Of a stretch of 49,297 nt of DNA, positions 7,630 to 15,989 are shown piece by piece. Every line of letters starts with the position of its first letter. Positions within the stretch are counted from its first letter, which is position 1. The stretch covers positions 1 through 49,297 of the forward strand of contig CALVWN010000045.1 in the NCBI GenBank assembly GCA_944367415.1. The letters are read 5' to 3'. Position numbers and translations under genes: made by a program. The notes beneath the pieces are model-generated. The model was not told where the DNA came from and did no database searches. It was given only the letters and a program-made list of their open reading frames with translations. This DNA comes from an uncultured Clostridia bacterium (GTDB taxonomy: Bacteria > Bacillota > Clostridia > Christensenellales > Borkfalkiaceae).

Positions 7630-8964
7630 ATGGATGCTGAAGAACGGGAGAGCGGCATCACGTTCGGGGAACTCTGTCACCTGATCGGAAAAAGGATCTG
7701 GCTGGTTCTTGGGATCGCGGCGGCTGCCGCCGTCCTGTTTGCCGTGCTGTTCGCGCTCGTCTTTAACCCCATGACCACCTACTACAGCATGAGCTTCGAG
7801 CTTGTCTATCCCTCGAGTGCGGCGCGGCAGTATCCGGACGGCACGCCCTTTTCCTACCGCAATATCATCTCGCGCACCATGCTCGAAGCGGCGAAAAAGA
7901 AGGACGAACGCCTCTCGGGCGTCGACGTCGCCAGGATGATCGAGGAGGATCACATCTCCGTCTCCGCGCAGACGCAGGAGGACGACGAGACGGTGATCTA
8001 TACCATCAACGTCAAGGGGAGCTATTTCCACGACGAGGAGACGGCGCAGCTCTTCATCCGCAGCGTTGCGGATGCCACGGTGGACGACATCATGGCGCGC
8101 GCCGCCGCCGTCTCCTATTCCATCAGCGAGGAGACCTTCAACGGCAACAACTTCGAGGCGCGCCTCGATCTGCTGTCCGAACTCTACGAGACGCTGCTCT
8201 CCGTCTATGACGGATGGATCTCCGCCTATTCGGCGGGCTACCAGGTGACGGTCGGCACCGCCCGCCCGCTCGCCGACTACCGCGCCGAAGTGTACGGCGT
8301 CTTCGTCGAGGGCGTGCGCGACTCGCTCGCGACCGAGTGCGAGAACGGGGGGTATTCCCTGCTCTACGGCGACGAGGAGGCGATCGTCGTCACCGAGGCG
8401 GTCGATGCCCGCGTCAGGCAGCTGTATGAGGAATACGTCCTCAATGAGAAGATCATGCAGGCGCTGCGCGAGCTGTCCTCGCAGGGAACGGTCGTGCTGT
8501 ACGCGGCGTCCGAACAGGCGTCGGGGAAAGCGGAGGACACGGCGCCTTCCCAGCCCGCCGAGAGCGTCTCGCAGCTGCTCGCCCATTACACCGAGCGCAA
8601 CGCCATCATCGCCAGCCAGCTCGGCAGCGCGGTGGACGGCGTGAGCGAGCCGGACGGCACGCTCACCGTGGCGCGCGCGACGGCGTTCGCCCAGCAGCTC
8701 GACGGCTATTTCACCAAGCTCAATGCGGCGGCGGAGACGCTCTCCGACGTCACGACGGCGATCTACCGCCAGAACACCTTTGCGGAATTCGTATCGCAGA
8801 ATGCGGACAGCTCGGGGGACACCAGCGTCATCCTCGTCGCCGTCGCCGCGTTCGTGGTCGTCTTCCTCATCGCCGCCATCGCGGTCTGCGCCGTCTCCTA
8901 TGCGGATCGCCGGAAGGCGCAGGAAGGGGCGTCCGTGCAGCCGCCTGCGGACAAAGAAGAATAA
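7630..8964 (+). CDS. Wzz/chain-length-determinant-like membrane protein
   Basis: A 444-residue protein with the two-helix layout of polysaccharide co-polymerases: a short cytoplasmic start, a helix at about 24-47, a large extracytoplasmic domain predicted to be helical (about 50-395), a second helix at about 397-421 and a short basic tail. The PxTYYSMSFELVYP-type entry into the outer domain also resembles Wzz. No tyrosine-kinase domain and no polysaccharide genes lie nearby, so the function stays open. AAAGGAGG (7615-7622) is 7 nt before the ATG. Confidence 0.6.
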   Translation: MDAEERESGITFGELCHLIGKRIWLVLGIAAAAAVLFAVLFALVFNPMTTYYSMSFELVYPSSAARQYPDGTPFSYRNIISRTMLEAAKKKDERLSGVDVARMIEEDHISVSAQTQEDDETVIYTINVKGSYFHDEETAQLFIRSVADATVDDIMARAAAVSYSISEETFNGNNFEARLDLLSELYETLLSVYDGWISAYSAGYQVTVGTARPLADYRAEVYGVFVEGVRDSLATECENGGYSLLYGDEEAIVVTEAVDARVRQLYEEYVLNEKIMQALRELSSQGTVVLYAASEQASGKAEDTAPSQPAESVSQLLAHYTERNAIIASQLGSAVDGVSEPDGTLTVARATAFAQQLDGYFTKLNAAAETLSDVTTAIYRQNTFAEFVSQNADSSGDTSVILVAVAAFVVVFLIAAIAVCAVSYADRRKAQEGASVQPPADKEE

Positions 8965-8971
8965 CGATCCG

Positions 8972-8995
8972 CGCCCGCCGCACTTGCGGCGGGCG
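8972..8995 (+). terminator. GC-rich hairpin without T-tract
   Basis: Stem CGCCCGCCGCA / TGCGGCGGGCG with a 2-nt spacer. There is no T-run, so termination may be incomplete and the next gene may be co-transcribed. Confidence 0.45.
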
Positions 8996-9014
8996 CGTTC
9001 GGATGGAGGGGATC

Positions 9015-9812
9015 ATGCCTTATCGGCACCATATCGAGAGCGCGGCGCGCTGCCGCGACTATTTCGCGGGCAAAGAGGGGGTCATCGCCGTCATCTGGGG
9101 CGGCTCCACCGTCAAGGGGAACGAGCGCCCCGACTCTGACATCGACGCCATCGTCGTCGTCACCGAGGAGCGCTATGCGCAGCTCGCGCGCGAGAAGCGC
9201 ACCGCCGAGGTGATCGCGGGGTATTGCACCTACGAGGGCGGCTACTTCGACGTCAAATACAAGACCAAGGCGCTCCTGCGGGAGGCGGCGGAGCGGGGCA
9301 GCGAACCCACCCGCAACGCTTATGTCAAGGCGCGCGTCCTCTGGTCGCGCGACGACGAGATCGCGCCGCTCATTGCGCGCATCGCCGCCTATCCCGAGCA
9401 GGACGCGGCGGCAAAGCTCGAGTGCTTCTGCGCCGACCTGCAGCTCAACCGCGGATATTTTCTCAAGGTCGTGCCGCCCGAAAACGTCTATATGCGCGCC
9501 CACCTCGCGCGCGAGATCGTGTACAGCGTCTATCGGCTCATCCTGCTCGAAAACAGGGTGCTCTTTCCCTGCAACCGCCGCCTTGAAGAGACGGTGCGCG
9601 CCTGCAAAAAGTGCCCCGAAAACATCGTGGAGCTGGGCAGCGCCTTCCTTCGCGACATCACCGAGGAGACGTGCGAGGCATTCGTGGGGGCGTTTTGGGA
9701 GCAGAGTTCTCTCCCGCTCTTTGACGACGTGTCCAAGAGCTGCGCCTGCTATGTGAAGTATTACGAGGACTGGTGGCGGGAGGAGCATCCGCCCCTGCCC
9801 GACGAATGGTGA
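9015..9812 (+). CDS. Nucleotidyltransferase-fold protein (pol beta/MNT superfamily)
   Basis: A 265-residue protein. The N-terminal domain has the pol-beta nucleotidyltransferase signature WGGSTVKG followed by DSDIDAIVV (about residues 28-49), with two metal-binding Asp residues in SDID. The C-terminal part is predicted helical and may serve substrate binding, as in aminoglycoside nucleotidyltransferase-like and streptomycin-adenylyltransferase-like proteins. The substrate cannot be told from sequence. The start at 9015 is preferred because GGAGGG (9005-9010) precedes it; ATG 9003 would itself overlap that site. Confidence 0.75.
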   Translation: MPYRHHIESAARCRDYFAGKEGVIAVIWGGSTVKGNERPDSDIDAIVVVTEERYAQLAREKRTAEVIAGYCTYEGGYFDVKYKTKALLREAAERGSEPTRNAYVKARVLWSRDDEIAPLIARIAAYPEQDAAAKLECFCADLQLNRGYFLKVVPPENVYMRAHLAREIVYSVYRLILLENRVLFPCNRRLEETVRACKKCPENIVELGSAFLRDITEETCEAFVGAFWEQSSLPLFDDVSKSCACYVKYYEDWWREEHPPLPDEW

Positions 9813-10387
9813 GCTATGTCGCCCTCCGCTTCGCGGAGGATGCAAACATTGCGGACAGGGTGTACTGGTATCGCTGCGCCTTTCCCGTCAACGTGGGAGA
9901 GCAGGTGTTCGCGCCCGTCGGTTCGCACGACAGGATCCAGCGCGCGCAGGTGGAGCGCACTTCTGCCGCACCCCCGCAGGGGCTGTATTATCTCAAGAGC
10001 GTTGCCGCCAAATGCGGTGCATTCCGCAGGATGTGTGCGGACACGGTCGTCTTTGAGACGGGTGGGCTTTCCTACGACGCAAAGCATTTCACCCGCTTCG
10101 GGCGGGTGCTGTTCGGCGACTGCGCGGAACTCGTCGCGGGCGTCACGCCCGTCGGCGCGGACAGTGCGCGCAGAGCGCTCGCACGCCTTCCCGCCGAGGG
10201 CTGCGTGCTGCTCACGGGGCGGGAGGCGGCGCTCGCCGCCGCCGTGCTGATGCGGGCGGCGGGGGCAAAAGAGGCGGACGTGTGTGCGCGGCTTGCCGCC
10301 TGCGGGTGCAGCGCGGCAGGCGCTGCGGAGACGCTGTCGGAACTTTCCGGGGAGGAACGTGCCCGTCTTGCGGGCATTCTGCAATAG
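9806..10387 (+). CDS. Protein of unknown function, translationally coupled to ansA
   Basis: I cannot assign this 193-residue protein. The start (ATG 9806) overlaps the end of the nucleotidyltransferase gene by 7 nt and the stop abuts the ansA ATG, so it sits in a coupled trio. Residues 1-60 look like a small beta barrel (VNVGEQVFAPVG), similar in feel to PriA N-terminal or SH3-like domains. Residues 120-193 (ALAAAVLMRAAGAKEADV) recall the helical end of tyrosine-phosphatase-like proteins but lack the catalytic HCxxGxxR motif. Both comparisons are weak. Confidence 0.6.
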   Translation: MVSYVALRFAEDANIADRVYWYRCAFPVNVGEQVFAPVGSHDRIQRAQVERTSAAPPQGLYYLKSVAAKCGAFRRMCADTVVFETGGLSYDAKHFTRFGRVLFGDCAELVAGVTPVGADSARRALARLPAEGCVLLTGREAALAAAVLMRAAGAKEADVCARLAACGCSAAGAAETLSELSGEERARLAGILQ

Positions 10388-11377
10388 ATGAAACACATTC
10401 TCATGATCGCAACGGGAGGCACCATCGCCTCCAAGGAGACGGAGGAGGGGCTTGCCCCCGCCCTCACGTCCGGGGAACTGCTCGACTGCGTGCCCGAGAT
10501 CGCGCGCGTGTGCAGCGTGGACGCCGTGCAGCCCTTCAATCTGGACAGCACCAACGTCTATGCGAAGCACTGGCTGGAGATCGCGCGCATCGTCGAGGAA
10601 AACTACGCAGCGTATGACGGATTCGTCGTCACGCACGGCACCGACACGATGGCGTACACGGCGGCGGCGCTCTCCTATCTCATCCAGGGCAGCGCCAAGC
10701 CCATCGTGCTGACCGGCTCTCAGCGCTCCGCCTATTCGCGCGACACCGACGCGCGGCGCAACCTTGCGGATGCATTTCTCTTCTGCGCCGACGACAGGGC
10801 ATACGGCGTGCGCATCGTCTTCGACGGCGAAGTCATCCTCGGCACGCGCGCCAAAAAGACGCGCACGCGCAGCTTCAACGCCTTCTCGAGCATCGACTTC
10901 CCCGCCGTCGCCGTCGTGCGCGAGGGGGTGCCCTTCTACTATCTCGAGGGGGAGAAACCGACGGGCGCGCCGAAATTCTATCACGCGCTCGACGAGAACG
11001 TCTTTGTCCTCAAGATGATCCCGGGGCTGAAGGCGGACGTCTTCGACTATCTGGACGGGCACTGCGACGGATTGGTCATCGAAAGTTTCGGCGCGGGCGG
11101 ACTGCCCGACTATGAAAACGGGGCGTTTTTCGACCGCCTCGCGCACTTTCTTTCCCTCGGAAAGACGGCGGTGCTGACCACGCAGGTGGAGCGGGAGGGG
11201 AGCGCCCTCGACAAGTACGCCGTCGGAAGAAGGCTGCGCGCCTGCGGCAGGGTGCTGGAAGCGCGCTGCATGACGCTCGAAGCGACGGTGACCAAGCTCA
11301 TGTGGCTGCTCGCCTTTTCCAAGGGCGAGGAGGCGGAGCGCGTCTTCAATACGCCCGTCGAACACGACATTTTCTGA
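10388..11377 (+). CDS. ansA: L-asparaginase (type I-like, cytoplasmic)
   Basis: A 329-residue asparaginase/glutaminase-family enzyme that hydrolyses Asn to Asp and ammonia. The first active-site threonine is in TGGTIAS (T12 nucleophile), the second in THGTDTM (about 83-89), with the conserved PIVLTGSQ following. No signal peptide is present, which fits a cytoplasmic type I enzyme. The ATG directly follows the stop of the upstream gene, so translation is coupled. Confidence 0.93.
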   Translation: MKHILMIATGGTIASKETEEGLAPALTSGELLDCVPEIARVCSVDAVQPFNLDSTNVYAKHWLEIARIVEENYAAYDGFVVTHGTDTMAYTAAALSYLIQGSAKPIVLTGSQRSAYSRDTDARRNLADAFLFCADDRAYGVRIVFDGEVILGTRAKKTRTRSFNAFSSIDFPAVAVVREGVPFYYLEGEKPTGAPKFYHALDENVFVLKMIPGLKADVFDYLDGHCDGLVIESFGAGGLPDYENGAFFDRLAHFLSLGKTAVLTTQVEREGSALDKYAVGRRLRACGRVLEARCMTLEATVTKLMWLLAFSKGEEAERVFNTPVEHDIF

Positions 11378-11395
11378 AGATCCTGAAAAACACAT

Positions 11396-11429
11396 CGTGC
11401 GCCCCGCGTCATCCGACGCGGGGCGCACG
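11396..11429 (+). terminator. Strong hairpin after ansA
   Basis: Perfect 15-bp stem CGTGCGCCCCGCGTC / GACGCGGGGCGCACG with loop ATCC, no T-run. It ends the 9015-11377 unit or modulates its decay. Confidence 0.6.
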
Positions 11430-11466
11430 ACGTCTGCGCATTTTTCGGCGGATTTTGTCAAATCGG

Positions 11467-11495
11467 TTGACTTTGCACGCGATCCCGGATATAAT
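11467..11495 (+). promoter_or_regulatory. Promoter for the 11541-13801 operon
   Basis: TTGACT (11467-11472), 17 bp, TATAAT (11490-11495). Confidence 0.85.
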
Positions 11496-11540
11496 ATATG
11501 AAAATTGCTGAAAGAAATTTAGCGAAACGAGAGGGAATTT

Positions 11541-12653
11541 ATGAAGACAGTTTTGCGGGTCGTCGCGGCGGTTTGCTGCGTTGCGCTGGTGGGCGGCGCC
11601 GTCTGGCTGGGGTATGAGCCGCAGTCCGTCACCTTCGGTGCGGGCGACGGCGAGAACGCCGAAGTGACGACGCTCGAGGATTTTTACGACGTTCTGCGGA
11701 CGGCGGAACGGGGCATGGCGGAGGACGAGAGCCTTGCGCCGGCGGGGCAGCCGCTGCAGCCCGCGGAGCAGCCCGCGGAAGAGGGGGCGGCGGAGGAACA
11801 CGAGAGCCTGACGCTCACGCAGACCACCAACATCTACATCGACGAGGATTCCTGGATTTCCGAGGAGGACGTCACGTCCGACACCGAAGTCAACGTCTCC
11901 ATGCGCAGGACGCTCTCCATCGCGATCACGCCCGAGGCGATGTTCTACCGCTCGGACGGACAGCTGATCAGCCGCAGCTACTCGCTCGTACGGACGACGT
12001 ACCGGACGCAGGAGAGCGGAAGCTATACCGTCGAGCGGGAGCAGGAACGGCGCATCTTCTACGACTTCTCGATGGAGATCTACATCACGGCGGCGGGCAG
12101 CGTCTATCTCAAGGCAGACCGCTATGAGATGACCTATTACGACTACTACCGCTACGAGAACCCGCGGAACACGGAGGACAATACCGAGCGCGAGGAGAGC
12201 GATCTGCCCGACGAGATCGACGGGATCCGCAACCACATCGGCGAGTGGATCGACTGTTCCTCCATGCCGCAGCTCGCGGAGGCGTTCCTGCAGGTCAACA
12301 GCGTCAATATGCGCACGCTCTCCTCCTTCGGCGATCTGATCGAGGAGGCGCTCGCGGGCGGCGAGAACAATCCCTTCCGCCGGAACGGCAGCCGTTACGA
12401 GTACGATATGCAGGTGATGTTCGACGAGCTGTTCGGCGAAACGGAGGAATATGACTTCGACGGCGAGCTGTATCTCGACGTCTCCGCGCCCGAAAAACCC
12501 ATGTTCGTCTACGAACTGGACGGCACCTACCGTGACCGGTACGCCTACGAGCGGGAGGAGTTTCTGTTTGAGAACATCGACAACACGGTGATCCGTCCGC
12601 TCGAAGAGATCGTCGGCACGGACGCGCGGGAGATCTTCCCCGAGGAGGCGTGA
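11541..12653 (+). CDS. Exported, membrane-anchored protein of unknown function
   Basis: A 370-residue protein with an N-terminal signal or anchor helix (about 5-24; no clear lipobox, as the cysteines in AAVCCVAL are not preceded by a good motif). An acidic, Pro/Gln/Glu-rich spacer (about 60-90) leads to a tyrosine- and acid-rich outer domain with beta-strand-like stretches. I recognise no family. A ribosome binding site GAGAGGGA precedes the ATG. It overlaps the ribosome binding region of the polytopic membrane protein downstream, so the two are probably made together and may form an envelope pair. Confidence 0.75.
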   Translation: MKTVLRVVAAVCCVALVGGAVWLGYEPQSVTFGAGDGENAEVTTLEDFYDVLRTAERGMAEDESLAPAGQPLQPAEQPAEEGAAEEHESLTLTQTTNIYIDEDSWISEEDVTSDTEVNVSMRRTLSIAITPEAMFYRSDGQLISRSYSLVRTTYRTQESGSYTVEREQERRIFYDFSMEIYITAAGSVYLKADRYEMTYYDYYRYENPRNTEDNTEREESDLPDEIDGIRNHIGEWIDCSSMPQLAEAFLQVNSVNMRTLSSFGDLIEEALAGGENNPFRRNGSRYEYDMQVMFDELFGETEEYDFDGELYLDVSAPEKPMFVYELDGTYRDRYAYEREEFLFENIDNTVIRPLEEIVGTDAREIFPEEA

Positions 12654-12655
12654 CG

Positions 12656-13801
12656 ATGGCGGACGAACGGGAATACGGACAGGCGGCGTCAGAAGATAAC
12701 GCGGCGCAGCCGCAGGAGGCGCCGGAGACGCGGCCCGCCGTACGGGACGAGGAGAGGGAGCACCGCGCCGCGCGTTACCGCCTGCTTTCGGTCTGCTGCT
12801 TTCTCATGACGTGGACGACGGTCGTCGTCATGCTGCTGGGTGCCGTCGCGACCTACGACCGGGTGCTGACGCCGCTCACCGCCGTCGATTACACGATCGG
12901 GTTCGTGCTCATCCGGCGCGGGGAGATCTATCTCACGCTCGCAAGGACGTGCGTGGGCATCGCCTACATCGTCTTTCTTGTGCTGTTCGTCCGCGACGCG
13001 ATCGCGGCGACGCGGCGGATGATCTGGTTTGTGTCCGGGAAGGACAGAAAGGTGTCGCCCGATACCGTCAGGGGGCTCACGTCCTCCATGCTTGACAGGA
13101 CGGCATCGAATATGTCGCTGTTCTACGGATTCGCGGCGGCGGCGTGCGTCGCGCTGGACGCCTCCGTCACGGCGGCGATGATCGTCGCGCTCGCGGAAGG
13201 GGCGGTCTATCTGCTCGTGTGCGCCGCGCTCACCTGCTTCCCGTATGCCGTGCGCGGCGAGGAGGGCGCCGAGGAACGCGATCCCGCCGCCATGAGCCGC
13301 TTCCGCCTGTGCATGGTGCGGCAGGCGCTCATTCTCCTCGTGACGGGCGCGCTCGCGTACTTCCTCATCGGCCCCGCCCTCTATCAGCTCGCGTTCGGCG
13401 TGCAGGTGCTGTTCGGCGGGTACTTTACGGGATTCCCCGAATTCCTCAACACGATGTACGTCTCGGTCGGGCAGGCGATCCTGGACGGCGTCGCCATCGT
13501 GCTGTTTCTGGGCATGGTGCACGATCTCGTGCGGGCATACGACCCGGAGAAGGGGTACCGGAACGACACCGACTACAAGCTGCAGTGGGGGTGCACGCGC
13601 ATCGTCATCGTGTTCGCGGTCGGCGCGGTGCTCTCCTGCCTGATCCCCTTCATCGGTTCGAGCAGAGATCTCCATCTGACGCTCCCGATCGTGCTGTCCT
13701 GGACGGAGGCGCTGCGCGGCTACCACATTCCGGTCATTCTGATCGCCTGCGGCGGGCTGATCGTCGCCCGTGCGCTGCACTCTTCCGCGAAAAAGGCATA
13801 G
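12656..13801 (+). CDS. Polytopic membrane protein of unknown function
   Basis: A 381-residue protein: a hydrophilic acidic N-terminal tail of about 40 residues and then roughly seven to eight hydrophobic segments with short loops. No transporter or enzyme motif is visible. ATG 12656 is chosen because GAGGAGG (12642-12648) lies 7 nt upstream; a GTG at 12650 would be too close to that site. It is the second gene of a two-gene operon that ends at the terminator at 13810. Confidence 0.75.
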   Translation: MADEREYGQAASEDNAAQPQEAPETRPAVRDEEREHRAARYRLLSVCCFLMTWTTVVVMLLGAVATYDRVLTPLTAVDYTIGFVLIRRGEIYLTLARTCVGIAYIVFLVLFVRDAIAATRRMIWFVSGKDRKVSPDTVRGLTSSMLDRTASNMSLFYGFAAAACVALDASVTAAMIVALAEGAVYLLVCAALTCFPYAVRGEEGAEERDPAAMSRFRLCMVRQALILLVTGALAYFLIGPALYQLAFGVQVLFGGYFTGFPEFLNTMYVSVGQAILDGVAIVLFLGMVHDLVRAYDPEKGYRNDTDYKLQWGCTRIVIVFAVGAVLSCLIPFIGSSRDLHLTLPIVLSWTEALRGYHIPVILIACGGLIVARALHSSAKKA

Positions 13802-13809
13802 ATGAGATC

Positions 13810-13840
13810 AAAAAAGACGGGACGCGCTCCCGTCTTTTTT
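13810..13840 (+). terminator. Intrinsic terminator
   Basis: Stem AAAAAAGACGGGA / TCCCGTCTTTTTT with loop CGCGC, flanked by A and T runs, so it could work in both directions. Confidence 0.9.
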
Positions 13841-13862
13841 GCCGCTCTCCCGCCGCCGGAAA

Positions 13863-13892
13863 GTCGTAAACGCATCGCCCGCGGCATACAAT
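13863..13892 (+). promoter_or_regulatory. Possible sigma-E-like promoter for the yqfC operon
   Basis: CATACAAT (13885-13892) matches the -10 of sporulation sigma-E promoters. GTCGTAAA (13863-13870), 14 bp upstream, matches GTCATATT at 5 of 8 positions. yqfC-yqfD is sigma-E controlled in Bacillus subtilis. The yqfC ATG is again six bases after the -10 box. A sigma-A reading (TACAAT) has no good -35 box. Confidence 0.5.
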
Positions 13893-13898
13893 AATGGC

Positions 13899-14165
13899 AT
13901 GGAATTTCTGCACGAGATCGCAAAGCGGCTGGGCGCGGACGCCTTCCGCATCCACTACACCGTCGTGGACGGGCGGGGCGCTTATTTCGAGAACGTCGTC
14001 CGCATTCTGTACTTCTCCGCGGGCGAGATCGTGCTGCGCGGCAGGGGCGGCAGCGTGCGCGTGACGGGGGAGGCACTGTCTTTGGGCAGGTATTTCGCGG
14101 GCGACCTCGAGGTGCGCGGCGACGTGCGCTGCGTCGCGCGGGAGGGCGGCGATGGGAAGCTGTGA
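13899..14165 (+). CDS. yqfC: Sporulation protein YqfC
   Basis: An 88-residue YqfC-family protein, usually annotated as a sporulation protein. The LYFSAGEIVLRGRGG segment and the following LSLGRYFAGDLEVRG are the recognisable core. It is first in the yqfC-yqfD-phoH-pgpH-ybeY-era order typical of Bacilli and Clostridia. No Shine-Dalgarno sequence precedes the ATG, and the predicted transcription start coincides with it. The last 14 nt overlap yqfD. Confidence 0.85.
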   Translation: MEFLHEIAKRLGADAFRIHYTVVDGRGAYFENVVRILYFSAGEIVLRGRGGSVRVTGEALSLGRYFAGDLEVRGDVRCVAREGGDGKL

Positions 14166-15006
14166 GATCTTCGTCGAGGGGGTGGGCGCGGCGCGTATCG
14201 TGGAAAAGCTCGCGCAGGGCGGCGTTCCCGTGCGGGCGGCGTTCGCCGAAAAAAGGGGCGTTCTCGTCCGCGTGGACGTCAAACACCGCGAAAAAGTTTT
14301 TGCAATTTTGCGCGGTTCGTGTTATAATGGAAAAAAAGTGCGGTTTTTGGGCGCGTCGCGCGCCCTGCGCCGTCTGAAAGGGCGCCCGGGACTGATCGGG
14401 GCGGCACTGATTTTCCTGCTCGCCGTGCCCTTCTTCCAGAGCCGCGTGCTGCGCATCGAAGTGACGGGCAGCGGCGCATACTACGAGCAGGAGATCGTGC
14501 GCCTGCTCGCGCGCGAGGGAACGCACGTGCTCTCCGCGCCGCCCGCCGACCGCGCCCGCATCACGGCGGAGATCCTCGCCTTTCCCCGCGTGAGCTTTTG
14601 CACGCTCTCGCACGAGGGCGGCGTGCTCACCGTGCAGGTGGAAGTCTCCGACGAGGCGGCAATGCTTGCGGGCGGGTGTCTGATCGCCCCTGCGGCGGGC
14701 GTCGTGCAGTCGCTCACCGTGCTTGCGGGAACGGCACGCGCTGCGGTCGGCGACTTCGTCGAGGCGGGGGGGGTGCTTGTCGAGAACGTCGCCGATGCGG
14801 GCGAGACGTCCCTTCCCGCCACCGTCATCGCCGCGGCGTCGCTGCGATGCACGGCGGACGCGCAGTATGCGGGCAGCCGCGAGGAGGCGCTCGCGCAGGC
14901 ATATCTCGAATACGGCCCCCTCGAGGGGATGAAAATACAAAAGACCGGGACGGCATGGCACATCACGGGGGAATACACCGTGCGCGCCGCGCTCAATCTC
15001 GGTTGA
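14152..15006 (+). CDS. yqfD: Sporulation protein YqfD
   Basis: A 284-residue YqfD-like protein: an N-terminal cytoplasmic domain, one membrane helix (about 78-98) and an outer region starting with a POTRA-like segment (VLRIEVTGSGAYYEQEIVRLL). Its Bacillus homologue is transcribed in the mother cell and is needed for efficient sporulation. It is shorter than the usual length of nearly 400 residues. It overlaps yqfC by 14 nt and precedes phoH by 5 nt, so it belongs to the same operon. Confidence 0.85.
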   Translation: MGSCEIFVEGVGAARIVEKLAQGGVPVRAAFAEKRGVLVRVDVKHREKVFAILRGSCYNGKKVRFLGASRALRRLKGRPGLIGAALIFLLAVPFFQSRVLRIEVTGSGAYYEQEIVRLLAREGTHVLSAPPADRARITAEILAFPRVSFCTLSHEGGVLTVQVEVSDEAAMLAGGCLIAPAAGVVQSLTVLAGTARAAVGDFVEAGGVLVENVADAGETSLPATVIAAASLRCTADAQYAGSREEALAQAYLEYGPLEGMKIQKTGTAWHITGEYTVRAALNLG

Positions 15007-15011
15007 GGAGG

Positions 15012-15989
15012 ATGTTTACGGATAAGACGGTCACGGTGGACGCGGGCAGTCTGGACAGGCTCCGGACGGTCATCGGCGTCCTGGACGAAAATCTCATGAC
15101 CATCGCGCGCGAGCTGTCGCTCTCCACGCGCATCGACGGCACCAGGATCGTTCTGACGGGCGAAGAGGCGGACGTGGGCGGCACGGTGGTCGCCAATCTG
15201 CTCGCCGTCGCCGACGCGGGCGAGAACATCGACAAGAGCGCCCTTTTATACTGCATTTCCCTCGCAAGGGAAGGGGGCACGGGCGACATCGGCGCGGTAC
15301 TCAAGGACGTCGTCGCGGTCACGTCGCGCGGCAAGCCCGTCAAGTGCAAGACGGTGGGGCAGCAGAACTACGTCGCCGCCATGCGCAAAAATACCATCAC
15401 CTTCGGCACAGGCCCCGCGGGAACGGGCAAGACCTATCTCGCCGTCAGCTTCGCGGTCGCCTGCTACAAGGCGAAGCAGGTGGAAAAGATCATCCTCACC
15501 CGGCCCGCCGTCGAGGCGGGGGAGAAGCTCGGCTTCCTTCCGGGCGATCTGCAGACCAAGGTGGATCCCTACCTTCGTCCGCTCTACGATGCCCTGCAGG
15601 AGCTGTTCGGGTTGGAGACGTACGCAAAACTCATGGAGAAGGGCGTCATCGAGGTCGCGCCCCTCGCCTATATGCGCGGCAGGACGCTCTCGAACGCCTT
15701 CGTCATTCTGGACGAGGCGCAGAACGCGACGCGCGAACAGATGAAGATGTTCCTCACCCGCCTCGGCGAGGGGAGCAAGATGGTCGTCACGGGCGATCTG
15801 ACGCAGACCGATCTTCCGGACGGCAAGACGTCGGGACTTGCCCATGCGGTGAGCGTCCTCAAAGGCGTGGAGGACATTGCGATCGCGGCGCTCACCGAGC
15901 GCGACGTCGTGCGTCATCCGCTCGTCTCGCGCATCGTGCGCGCCTATGAGCGCGAGGAACAGCGCAAACGCAAAGGAGAAAAACGATGA
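15012..15989 (+). CDS. phoH: PhoH family ATPase (PhoH-like, YbeZ type)
   Basis: A 325-residue PhoH-type P-loop ATPase. Walker A is GPAGTGKTYLA (about 134-144) and Walker B VILDEAQNA (about 233-241). In many bacteria it is encoded next to ybeY and cooperates with it in rRNA maturation and ribosome quality control; here pgpH lies between them. The purine-rich GAGGAGG lies immediately before the ATG with no spacer, so coupling with yqfD may help initiation. The end overlaps pgpH by ATGA. Confidence 0.93.
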   Translation: MFTDKTVTVDAGSLDRLRTVIGVLDENLMTIARELSLSTRIDGTRIVLTGEEADVGGTVVANLLAVADAGENIDKSALLYCISLAREGGTGDIGAVLKDVVAVTSRGKPVKCKTVGQQNYVAAMRKNTITFGTGPAGTGKTYLAVSFAVACYKAKQVEKIILTRPAVEAGEKLGFLPGDLQTKVDPYLRPLYDALQELFGLETYAKLMEKGVIEVAPLAYMRGRTLSNAFVILDEAQNATREQMKMFLTRLGEGSKMVVTGDLTQTDLPDGKTSGLAHAVSVLKGVEDIAIAALTERDVVRHPLVSRIVRAYEREEQRKRKGEKR

